Origin: CAZIPE01 sp964541305
GTDB taxonomy: Bacteria; Patescibacteriota; Saccharimonadia; Saccharimonadales; UBA7683
Assembly (NCBI GenBank): GCA_964541305.1
Contig: CAZIPE010000018.1
Location: 1 to 9,923, forward strand
Length of the DNA: 9,923 nucleotides
Reading direction: 5' to 3'
The notes beneath the pieces are model-generated. The model did no database searches and was not told the DNA's origin. It saw only the letters and a program-made list of their open reading frames with translations. The translations under genes were made by a program, and so were the position numbers. Shown here one piece after another: positions 1 to 6,760 of the stretch (its first letter is position 1; each line of letters opens with the position of its first letter).

Positions 1-1
1 A

Positions 2-154
2 GGCCCTGTCACTACCTTCAACCGTGAAGGCATAGGCCTAAGCCTCTTCATCGACAGACTTATTATGCATGCCCTAGGTGGAGAGGTAGAGATAATGAGT
101 AAACTCAAGGAAGGAACGGTGGCTACGTTGGTGTTTAGACAGACGATAAAGTAA
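2..154 (+). CDS. Sensor histidine kinase, C-terminal end (partial)
   Basis: The frame is open from the window edge to TAA at 152-154 and gives the last 50 residues of a protein. They read as the end of a HATPase_c (GHKL) ATP-binding domain. REGIGLSLFIDRLIMHALGG matches the G2 box plus following helix of two-component histidine kinases (usual form GxGLGLxIVxxIVxxHGG). It is followed by a strand-turn-strand with EGTVATLVF, the usual 'GxGTxFxFxLP' end of the domain. By family knowledge this domain binds ATP and phosphorylates a histidine that passes phosphate to a response regulator. The sensor, histidine and N-box regions lie outside the window, so signal and partner are unknown. The second glycine of GxGLGL is replaced (GIGLSL), a tolerated variation. 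Another GHKL ATPase is possible but less likely. Confidence 0.75.
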   Translation, partial: GPVTTFNREGIGLSLFIDRLIMHALGGEVEIMSKLKEGTVATLVFRQTIK

Positions 155-161
155 TTGAATC

Positions 162-195
162 GTGATAATATGCCGCGTTTTGCTTGTGATAATAT
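162..195 (+). promoter_or_regulatory. Two direct copies of GTGATAATAT; candidate tandem extended -10 promoter
   Basis: The 10-mer GTGATAATAT occurs at 162-171 and again at 186-195, 24 bp apart. Each copy contains TGA-TAATAT, which fits an extended -10 box (TGn followed by a TATAAT-like hexamer). The second copy would start RNA near 202, about 9 nt before the ATG at 211. No good -35 is seen at 17 bp. The pair could equally be two half-sites for a regulator, for example the response regulator of the upstream kinase. This is a pattern observation only. Confidence 0.4.
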
Positions 196-210
196 TAGTA
201 GGTAAAAATA

Positions 211-867
211 ATGTTTTTTGGAGGTGTTTTGGTTAAATTTAGTCACTCTTCGGGGCGTTCGGTGTTTTGGGATATGGCAAGAAAGTATCTACCACTTATC
301 ATAGTTATTGCCATTTTAGTTATCACCCAGAGCGAGAGATTCATACGAGAAGGCACATTATTGGGATATCAGGTAAGAAGTCCGCAGAGTGCACGGTCAA
401 AAGCTAGGCAGAATAGTAGCGGATCGGTTGTTGGCGGCAAGGTTGCAGATAAAAATGTGAAGAGTGTTGCATGTGACACGTTTCCGCAGGAAAAAGTTGC
501 AAAAATACTAGACGCTGAGGTTCAGCGACTATCAGGTTTTGTTCCCGACAAAACTAAACCGTTGCTTGTGTCTACTTGCATCTATGTCTCGAAGAATGAT
601 GCAAATAAGGCGCAGACCGTCTCAATCTTACTGCGTGACATGAAAGATGACGGTACGGCAAAAAAGACAATCATTACGATTAGATCTGGTAATGAAGACG
701 GTGAAAATATTACACAGCTCGGTGACGAAGCGTTCTATAACAAGAGCGCTAATCAGCTCACGGTTCGAAAAGGGAATCGCCTCATAACGGTTACCGTGCC
801 AAAAGTAGAAGGCAGCAAAAAAGATAACAAAACAATAGCTGTTGAAGTTTCTAAAATAGCCCTCTAA
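211..867 (+). CDS. Membrane-anchored extracytoplasmic protein, DUF3558-like
   Basis: The 218-residue protein has one strong hydrophobic segment at about residues 26-40, preceded by basic residues (MARKYLP). This implies an N-terminal anchor with the rest outside the cell. A low-complexity Ser/Lys/Gly linker (about 55-85) leads to a compact domain. That domain begins ACDTFPQEKVAKIL, carries Cys88 and Cys123 (possible disulfide), and contains ITQLGDEAFY and LTVRKGNRLITVTV. This order (C-x-x-F-x-x-x-x-V-A-x-I-L, a second Cys followed by Y, then LGDEAFY and a 'rKGnrl' strand) resembles DUF3558 and related actinobacterial lipoproteins of unknown function. No lipobox is seen. Three starts are possible: ATG 211, close behind a -10-like box; TTG 229, with GGAGGTG at 220-226 only a few bases before it; and ATG 274 just before the membrane segment. 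Function is not known. Confidence 0.8.
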   Translation: MFFGGVLVKFSHSSGRSVFWDMARKYLPLIIVIAILVITQSERFIREGTLLGYQVRSPQSARSKARQNSSGSVVGGKVADKNVKSVACDTFPQEKVAKILDAEVQRLSGFVPDKTKPLLVSTCIYVSKNDANKAQTVSILLRDMKDDGTAKKTIITIRSGNEDGENITQLGDEAFYNKSANQLTVRKGNRLITVTVPKVEGSKKDNKTIAVEVSKIAL

Positions 868-902
868 ATTACAGCATTTCCCGCATATTTTCACAACGCT
901 TA

Positions 903-911
903 TGCTAAGAT
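903..911 (+). promoter_or_regulatory. Extended -10 promoter of the CotH-like gene
   Basis: TGC-TAAGAT at 903-911 fits an extended -10 (TGn plus TAnnAT). Transcription would begin near 918, leaving about 5 nt before the ATG at 923. No Shine-Dalgarno sequence is present between, so the message is probably almost leaderless. No convincing -35 hexamer is seen. The same TGC-TAnnAT form occurs before cmk. Confidence 0.5.
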
Positions 912-922
912 AGATAACAGAG

Positions 923-3229
923 ATGAGGAATACAAAGATCCCAACGGTCTTACATTTTTTGGGCACACTATTAGTGATGGTGAGTATTTTCAGTTTTCAC
1001 CAAGCAAAGGTGCGAGCCGATGCCCCTGTCATTACTATTAATGAAATTATGTACCACCCCGTTTCAGGAAATGAGGATGATGAGTTTGTTGAAATTCATA
1101 ATACGACTGGTACGACAGTAGATTTAGAGAACTGGTGCTTTACGGATGGGGTAGTCCTTTGTTTCGGTCCTGGCGCTACTATCGCAGCCGGTGCCTATGC
1201 TGTGGTTAGCCCAAATGCAACGCAGACACTCGCTACCTATAGTGTCACGACCATAGGAACATACACGGGCAGATTAGCCAATAGCGGAGAGATGCTGGTT
1301 TTAAGAGACAATAGCTCAACAATCATAAATAGCATCACTTACGATGATTCACCACCATGGCCAACTACTCCTGATGGAACAGGCCCTTCTTTAGCACTTA
1401 AAGATCCAGCCATGGACAATTCACTGTCCTCGTCTTGGGCGGCCTGTCCTTGTGGCTCAAGCCCAGGGCTAGTCAACGAAGTATTCACAGCTGGTCTACC
1501 TGATATCGTAAATCTTAGTACACCGCAGAATGTACTGTCGAGTGCTACGCCGACAATAACGGTAAATGCAACCGACGCCACGACAGTTACTCTAACGTAC
1601 AAGGTTATGTTTGGTGCCGAGCAGTCAACTAGCATGTATGATGATGGAAACCACGGGGACGGTAGTTCTGGAGATGGAGTATATGGTGCAGTAATTCCTG
1701 CTCAAGCTGCAGGTAAACTAGTCCGGTTTAAAGTGTCGGCAACTAATGCTAATGGCACACAGACAAAACCAGGAGCAAGTGACACGATAAATTACCAAGG
1801 ATATGTCGTACAAGACCCAGTCGTTACTTCGCAACTCCCAGTTATTCAATGGTTCATGGAGGATAGCGAAAGGGATGCTATGATAGCAGACCATAGCTTT
1901 GACGATCAAGATTTTCCAACAGTAGTAGCTTACGGCAACAATGTATATGATAACACCAAGGTGCACATAAAAGGCGGTGTCAAAAGAGTTTTTCCTAAAA
2001 AAAGTTTTGCTTTTGAGCTACCTCAAGGGTACAAGTTGCAAATCTCTCCCGATATGACAAGGTCAGTTGATGAGTTTCACCTGGACTCTGACTATGTCGA
2101 TCCGAGCGGAACTTCACTTACCGCTGCTTGGCAGATAGCCAAAGAGTCTGGACTCGATATACCTCAAATATTCAAGGTGCGCCTCCAGAATAATTCTGAT
2201 TTCTATGGACTGTATACATTCTTAGAAGAGGATGACAAAACATGGCGAGAAGTTTTCGGATATGAAAACATGTCTTACCATGGCACAGATAAAGTAAAGA
2301 CAAACATTGTCGCAGACCCAGTTTCAGAAATACAACAATGGAAGGCAGCGCTCATGGTGCCAAAAAGTATAACTAGGAGAGATTATGCTGTAGACAACTC
2401 TGATATTCCGAACATGATTAATTACATGGCATTCATGGCGATTATTCATAACTGCGAATGGCACAATGGTAAGAATATGATAAAGGCACATGATGTACTC
2501 GATACAAACAGGTGGAAGATGTTAGCTCACGACATTGATTGCACTATGACTTCAGCTGGTAATATTGATAGGCAAATAAGTCCATTTGATGCCCCGTTTG
2601 GAGGCTATTTTTCGGAAGGACGATTCCAATTCGCTGCACTTTATGAGGAGCTTGACTTTAGGGAGGGATTCTACAGAAGACTCCGCACGCTCGCTGATGA
2701 GTATTATGGTACTGATAAGTATCTAGACATGATTCAGGATTTGTATACTCGAGTGGAAGCTGATGCAGTGCTGGATTCACAGAAGTGGCAAAGATATGGG
2801 AGCCCTCAGCAAGCCCTTGAAAAGATTAATGAGCAGTACTATAAAACCAAGAAAGACCTACTTGTAAGATATAGATACCATAATGTAATCCCCCCGGCTC
2901 AGACTTCTAATCCGGTCATAAACATCGAGTCTCTAAATGTAAATATCAACAATCATCAAGAGGACTATATAAAACTACAAAACAATACCGCGGAATCAAT
3001 TGATATATCTGGATGGAAAATCGAAGAACTTAACTATACTATTCCGTCAGGTTCTGTAATTGTACCCGGTCAAGCCGCATACCTGCCCCGGCATGATGTA
3101 ACTTTTAAGCTTGTAAGCCCAGGGAGCTACGTTCTCGGGCAGCTCAAGCAAGACATTGGGCTGTTAAGCCAGCTTACCCTCCGACGAGTCAACAACACGG
3201 TTTCTGATACAGAAAGCGTTGCATTATGA
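923..3229 (+). CDS. Secreted CotH-family kinase-like protein with lamin-tail domains
   Basis: The 768-residue protein starts with a signal peptide (basic N-terminus, hydrophobic residues about 10-25, likely cleavage near VRADA, 30-34). Domains in order: a lamin-tail domain (about 35-175; ITINEIMYHP, DEFVEIHN, LENWCFTDG, SGEMLVLRD); an Ig-like domain (about 192-290) with the loop MYDDGNHGDGSSGDGVYG; a CotH kinase-like region (about 300-650); and a second, shorter lamin-tail-like domain (about 663-765; DYIKLQNNTAESIDISGWKI). CotH landmarks are HIKGGVKRVFPKKSF (348-362; likely nucleotide-binding Lys/Arg), LYTFLEEDD (430-438), HNCEWHNGKNM (509-519) and WKMLAHDIDC (531-540), whose D537/D539 match the family's metal-binding DxD. 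Spore-coat CotH is an atypical protein kinase; this domain order is common in large secreted bacterial proteins whose targets are unknown. E512 stands where most members have Asp. The TGA stop is followed directly by TAA and overlaps an ATG of the downstream gene, suggesting an operon. Family assignment is firm; kinase activity is inferred. Confidence 0.88.
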   Translation: MRNTKIPTVLHFLGTLLVMVSIFSFHQAKVRADAPVITINEIMYHPVSGNEDDEFVEIHNTTGTTVDLENWCFTDGVVLCFGPGATIAAGAYAVVSPNATQTLATYSVTTIGTYTGRLANSGEMLVLRDNSSTIINSITYDDSPPWPTTPDGTGPSLALKDPAMDNSLSSSWAACPCGSSPGLVNEVFTAGLPDIVNLSTPQNVLSSATPTITVNATDATTVTLTYKVMFGAEQSTSMYDDGNHGDGSSGDGVYGAVIPAQAAGKLVRFKVSATNANGTQTKPGASDTINYQGYVVQDPVVTSQLPVIQWFMEDSERDAMIADHSFDDQDFPTVVAYGNNVYDNTKVHIKGGVKRVFPKKSFAFELPQGYKLQISPDMTRSVDEFHLDSDYVDPSGTSLTAAWQIAKESGLDIPQIFKVRLQNNSDFYGLYTFLEEDDKTWREVFGYENMSYHGTDKVKTNIVADPVSEIQQWKAALMVPKSITRRDYAVDNSDIPNMINYMAFMAIIHNCEWHNGKNMIKAHDVLDTNRWKMLAHDIDCTMTSAGNIDRQISPFDAPFGGYFSEGRFQFAALYEELDFREGFYRRLRTLADEYYGTDKYLDMIQDLYTRVEADAVLDSQKWQRYGSPQQALEKINEQYYKTKKDLLVRYRYHNVIPPAQTSNPVINIESLNVNINNHQEDYIKLQNNTAESIDISGWKIEELNYTIPSGSVIVPGQAAYLPRHDVTFKLVSPGSYVLGQLKQDIGLLSQLTLRRVNNTVSDTESVAL

Positions 3230-3251
3230 TAAGATATAAGCATAAGAAAAA

Positions 3252-3257
3252 AGAGGT
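3252..3257 (+). promoter_or_regulatory. Ribosome binding site AGAGGT deciding the start of the surface protein
   Basis: AGAGGT lies 4 nt before ATG 3262 and 7 nt before ATG 3265, a normal Shine-Dalgarno position. The earlier in-frame ATG at 3226 overlaps the upstream stop (ATGA) but has no such site. This favours 3262 or 3265 as the true start, which also gives a signal peptide of more usual length. Confidence 0.6.
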
Positions 3258-3261
3258 AAGT

Positions 3262-6200
3262 ATGATGAAGAGGAATAGGAGCAGACTTAAGATAATCATT
3301 GCGTTTAGTATGTTCTTCGCAGTGGGTATCTTTATCCAGTATCCTAAAACAGCTCAGGCGGCATCCGCGACATTTATTGTCAACAGTGTGAATGATGGGG
3401 TTGACGCCAATAATGGTGATGGAGTATGTGAGACATCTACTGCCAGTGAGTGTACATTAAGGGCGGCTATAGAGCAGGCAAACACTAACGGAAATCCTTC
3501 CGATCAAGATAAAATTACCTTTAATATTGCGGGTACCGGCCTTCACACAATAACTACTAGTGCGCAGTTTACTATCTCTGAATCGTTAGAAGTTGACGGT
3601 TATACACAAAGCGGTGCGGTTGCAAATTTACAGGCATGGCCAGCCCCATTTGATGGTACTCTAACAATAGAGGTTGATAGCTCAGGAATCCCAAACAATT
3701 ACAACGCATTTTCAATAGATTCGGATAATGTGACATTCAAAGGACTTATTGTGAATGGCTCGCCTACTTCAGAATTCTATTTGAACGGTACACGAAATAA
3801 TATCAGCTTCTACGGTAACTATATTGGTACAGATTCAAGCGGGTTGGTTAAAGGCGACTCCAAGCGATGTATCTTTGGCGCAGATGGCGGTAGCGGGTTG
3901 GTTGTAGGAGGGAATTTACCAACAGAAAGAAACGTCATAGCATGCGAATTTTCAGCAATCTCAACTGAGCTAAACAACACTACGATACAGGGTAATTATA
4001 TCGGCGTTGGAGCCGATGGTGTGACACCTCTCCCTACTACAATTAGCATGAATGCATATCTTATTGACCTTTATGGCAATAACGCATTAATAGGTGGCAC
4101 TGGCGCTGGAGAAGGCAATAGTATTGAAAACAACAATAACTTTGCTGCAGTAAGTCTTAATACTTCAACCAATTCGGCTATTTTGGGAAACAGAATTTCA
4201 GGGAATCATGGCGGTATTAATATTAGTGGTGACTCTTCGGGCACTCAAATTGGTGACGGAACCACGGCAGGACGAAATGTTATATCGGGCAACGACATTC
4301 TTGGAGCCGACATTAATTATCCACTCGTTTACGGGAATGCAATTACGTTGTATAATTCAGGATCCGTCGCAATACAGGGTAATTACATCGGTGTGGCAGA
4401 AGATGGTACGACGGCACTAGGAAATGGAAGCTACGGTATCTTGGCGATGGATTGTGTCGGTTTGATAATAGGGGGCACGGGCGCGGGCGAAGGAAATATA
4501 ATTGCGAACAGTGGATTAGACGGTATACATGTTCAGGACGCCACCTCTAGAGTTAGTATACTTGGTAACTCACTATATGCTAATGGTGGTCTTGGAATTG
4601 ATATTGCGCCTAATGGGGTAAATCAGAATGACATGCTTGATCCTGATACTGGTCCGAATGATCTGCTTAATTTTCCAAAGTTGTTTCCGGGTGTGATAAA
4701 TGGTGCAAACACAGATATAACATATCGGGTTGATGTGCCAGCGGGTGAATATCGGGTTGAATTTTATAGTAACAACAGTGCTGATCCAACAGGATACGGT
4801 GAAGGACAGCAGTTTATAGGCTTCGATGGGCCTATTACAAGTAATGGGTCGGGGGTACAGCAGTTCAGTACTACGCTCGTTGGTAATACGCACGATAATA
4901 TATACGCTACCATAACCGAAGTGGATGCTTTGAGCGTAAGTGGATACGGTCCAACTAGTGAATATAGTGATTTTGCACAGGAAGATGTAGATGCTGAAGT
5001 GACGAAGACTGTCGTTGATCAATCAACTATTACAACAAGTGGAACTATCCAGTACGAAGTAACATATACCAATAACGGTACCGACCCAATTAATCCCACA
5101 TTACGCGATGCAAGTGGAGTCAATCCACTCAATACGGCACTATTCAATGATATCTTCCCGGCTAATCTCACGTTTACTTCTGTTACGGGAGATGCGGATT
5201 GTAGCATTCAAAATAATGCCGCTACATTTGGTACGCTATTTAGTAATCACGGCGCTTTTACGGTTCTATCTTGTGGGTACAGTGGAGTTGATACCGCACT
5301 TGAGTTCGGTGAATCACTTAGCTTTACCCTCACGTTTAGTGTAGTTAATCCACTCCAGACAGTATTTACTAACTACACACTTTCCGTTCCAACAGGCTTT
5401 GACCCCGAAACAACCGCGTACACAGCAGCTGTGAATTCGGGCGAAGATATCATTGACGAACTTGGTACAAATATTAACAATTTATCATCAGCAACTACTA
5501 CAAAACCTGTAACTGACGTATCGCTTACCAAAGAACTTACCAATCCAGAAGATGTTGCTCAAGGCGCAACACTCAACTATCAGTTTACTTACACCAATAA
5601 TGGGCCAGATGTTCTCAATTTAGCTGAGTTCAACGGTGCACCACCGTTACTTCTGGACATCTTACATCCTGATCTTACTCCATCCGATCTTGGGGCTCCT
5701 GGTCCTTTTCCTGATACGTTTTATATTAGCGACACTGGTAATGCAGATATCGTTTGTCTCTGGGCTGGTCCAGGTTCTGTGGCTGCCTTCTTACCAAGCT
5801 ATACTAATCATTTAGACTACGGCGTTATAAGTTGCCTGTACGTAGGAGCGGACACCGTTCTTGAAGATGACAGTAGTCTTCAAATGGATTTGAACTTTAC
5901 TGTTGCCAATGATTCTGAGCTCGCCTTTACTAACTATTCCTTAGTAACTGCTCCGACAGCAAGCGAAGATCCAGATCAAGACGATTTGACAGCTGTGGAT
6001 AATTCAGGCAATGATCCCATCAACGAAATGACCAGCCAATATCCATCTCTCAACAACTTTGCTATGGCTGAACTTCCTGCAGATATAGATGTCTCGGCCG
6101 AGTTAGAAAACACCGGAGATATATCACCGAGTGATGCAGTCTATTACAACGTCACACTGACCAATAATGGTAATACTGGCATAGACTTGACGACTTACAA

Positions 6201-6747
6201 TAACTTTTCTACCAAAACATTAATAGCTTCTGCTTATGCGGCAGAGGATATTACCATAGTCGGTTCAACTACTGCTAATGTAGTGTGTGGTAGTGCAGGG
6301 CCAGGAAGTATAGCCTACCTAAATAATGGTGGGACTGAACACCCCGATTATCAACTTTTGATCTGTGCCTACACTGGGCCAAGCCAAATAATTGCTCCAG
6401 GAGATAGTTTTACGGTACGTCTCCAATTTACTGCGGACAATGATGTTTCAAATAGCTTCAATTTCTATTCATTACAAGGAAGTGTTAATGGAGATCCAGA
6501 CCTTCCAAGTCTCTACACCGATTTATATGGTGCCACCGAAGATGTCTTAGATACCCTTGTAAACGAAAACTACGACCGTGTAGCCTACGTGGGATCAGGA
6601 GCTACTGAAGATGTCGTAGACAATACACTAAGCGATACGGGACAGAACCGAAAGATACTTGCTTATGTGGCAGTGTTGGTGGCGACAATCGGCAGCGTAA
6701 TGGTAGGCAGGCTGTTGTTCGCGAGAAGAAAGAATAGTGTGAGCTAA
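3262..6747 (+). CDS. Large cell-surface protein: CSLREA motif, beta-helix, three DUF11-like domains, C-terminal anchor
   Basis: From ATG 3262 the protein has 1161 residues (1173 from ATG 3226, which overlaps the upstream stop). A signal peptide (KRNRSRLK, then a hydrophobic stretch) ends near TAQA (30-33). Next comes a CSLREA-type segment (about 36-103; FIVNSVNDG and CTLRAAIEQAN), typical of the start of secreted beta-helix proteins. A right-handed parallel beta-helix follows (about 138-453), shown by recurring GNYIG (185, 244, 373), IGGTGAGEGN (277, 403) and NVISGN-like turns. A beta-sandwich-like region (about 474-573) precedes three DUF11-like domains (about 576-748, 750-938, 939-1118), each with a YTNNG or LTNNG strand and a Cys pair. 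The end is LSDTG (1123-1127), a hydrophobic helix and ARRKN, the layout of a sortase signal with Ser in place of Pro. It is probably an exposed adhesin or carbohydrate-binding protein; no pectate-lyase active site was recognised. It probably shares a transcript with the CotH-like gene. Domain architecture is well supported, the role is inferred. Confidence 0.88.
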   Translation: MMKRNRSRLKIIIAFSMFFAVGIFIQYPKTAQAASATFIVNSVNDGVDANNGDGVCETSTASECTLRAAIEQANTNGNPSDQDKITFNIAGTGLHTITTSAQFTISESLEVDGYTQSGAVANLQAWPAPFDGTLTIEVDSSGIPNNYNAFSIDSDNVTFKGLIVNGSPTSEFYLNGTRNNISFYGNYIGTDSSGLVKGDSKRCIFGADGGSGLVVGGNLPTERNVIACEFSAISTELNNTTIQGNYIGVGADGVTPLPTTISMNAYLIDLYGNNALIGGTGAGEGNSIENNNNFAAVSLNTSTNSAILGNRISGNHGGINISGDSSGTQIGDGTTAGRNVISGNDILGADINYPLVYGNAITLYNSGSVAIQGNYIGVAEDGTTALGNGSYGILAMDCVGLIIGGTGAGEGNIIANSGLDGIHVQDATSRVSILGNSLYANGGLGIDIAPNGVNQNDMLDPDTGPNDLLNFPKLFPGVINGANTDITYRVDVPAGEYRVEFYSNNSADPTGYGEGQQFIGFDGPITSNGSGVQQFSTTLVGNTHDNIYATITEVDALSVSGYGPTSEYSDFAQEDVDAEVTKTVVDQSTITTSGTIQYEVTYTNNGTDPINPTLRDASGVNPLNTALFNDIFPANLTFTSVTGDADCSIQNNAATFGTLFSNHGAFTVLSCGYSGVDTALEFGESLSFTLTFSVVNPLQTVFTNYTLSVPTGFDPETTAYTAAVNSGEDIIDELGTNINNLSSATTTKPVTDVSLTKELTNPEDVAQGATLNYQFTYTNNGPDVLNLAEFNGAPPLLLDILHPDLTPSDLGAPGPFPDTFYISDTGNADIVCLWAGPGSVAAFLPSYTNHLDYGVISCLYVGADTVLEDDSSLQMDLNFTVANDSELAFTNYSLVTAPTASEDPDQDDLTAVDNSGNDPINEMTSQYPSLNNFAMAELPADIDVSAELENTGDISPSDAVYYNVTLTNNGNTGIDLTTYNNFSTKTLIASAYAAEDITIVGSTTANVVCGSAGPGSIAYLNNGGTEHPDYQLLICAYTGPSQIIAPGDSFTVRLQFTADNDVSNSFNFYSLQGSVNGDPDLPSLYTDLYGATEDVLDTLVNENYDRVAYVGSGATEDVVDNTLSDTGQNRKILAYVAVLVATIGSVMVGRLLFARRKNSVS
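4987..6615 (+). repeat. Three tandem DUF11-like domains, divergent protein-level repeat
   Basis: Three successive units of about 170-190 residues within the surface protein share the same plan: an opening acidic strand (DVDAEVTKTV, DVSLTKELTN, DIDVSAELEN), then YTNNG or LTNNG, two cysteines 24-26 residues apart, and a closing strand with FTNYSL or similar. The nucleotide sequences have diverged, so this is an old duplication rather than a recent repeat. DUF11-type domains usually act as Ig-like stalks that hold a binding head away from the cell surface. Confidence 0.7.
6628..6744 (+). other. Cell-wall sorting-like signal LSDTG plus membrane helix and basic tail
   Basis: CTAAGCGATACGGGA (6628-6642) encodes LSDTG. 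It is followed by QNRK, about 20 hydrophobic residues (ILAYVAVLVATIGSVMVG), and the basic tail RRK. This is the three-part layout of sortase substrates. The usual LPxTG proline is Ser here; class E sortases are known to accept LAxTG, so a small residue at this position is plausible. Without cleavage, the helix would still anchor the protein in the membrane. Confidence 0.6.
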
Positions 6748-6760
6748 GCACTTTTGTTTG
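6736..6760. terminator. Weak hairpin with T-rich flanks at the convergent gene junction
   Basis: AGTGT (6736-6740) can pair with GCACT (6748-6752), including one G-U pair, around a 7-nt loop that holds the stop codons of both genes. It is followed by TTTGTTTG on the plus strand and by ATTCTTTCTT on the minus strand, so it could stop transcription in both directions. The stem is only 5 bp, so strength is doubtful. Confidence 0.3.

Noticed and set aside
15..30. Inverted repeat CCTTCA-ACCG-TGAAGG
   Set aside because: It lies inside the histidine kinase coding end (residues FNRE), has no T-tract after it, and is short. Probably chance.
170..205. 11-codon ORF in the gap before 211 as a leader peptide
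   Set aside because: It has no ribosome binding site and no regulatory amino-acid run or attenuator hairpin, and it overlaps the repeat.
3227..3232. Recoded TGA (glycine, as in Gracilibacteria)
   Set aside because: The TGA is followed at once by TAA, and the large ORFs encode glycine with GGN and contain no in-frame TGA, so the standard code fits.
3226..3261. ATG 3226 as start of the surface protein
   Set aside because: It is possible through stop/start coupling (ATGA), but it has no ribosome binding site and gives an unusually long basic N-region. ATG 3262 or 3265 has AGAGGT in place. Not fully excluded.
4573..5022. 149-codon minus-strand ORF within the surface protein
   Set aside because: It is antisense to well-supported beta-helix and DUF11 coding sequence, with no recognisable motif.
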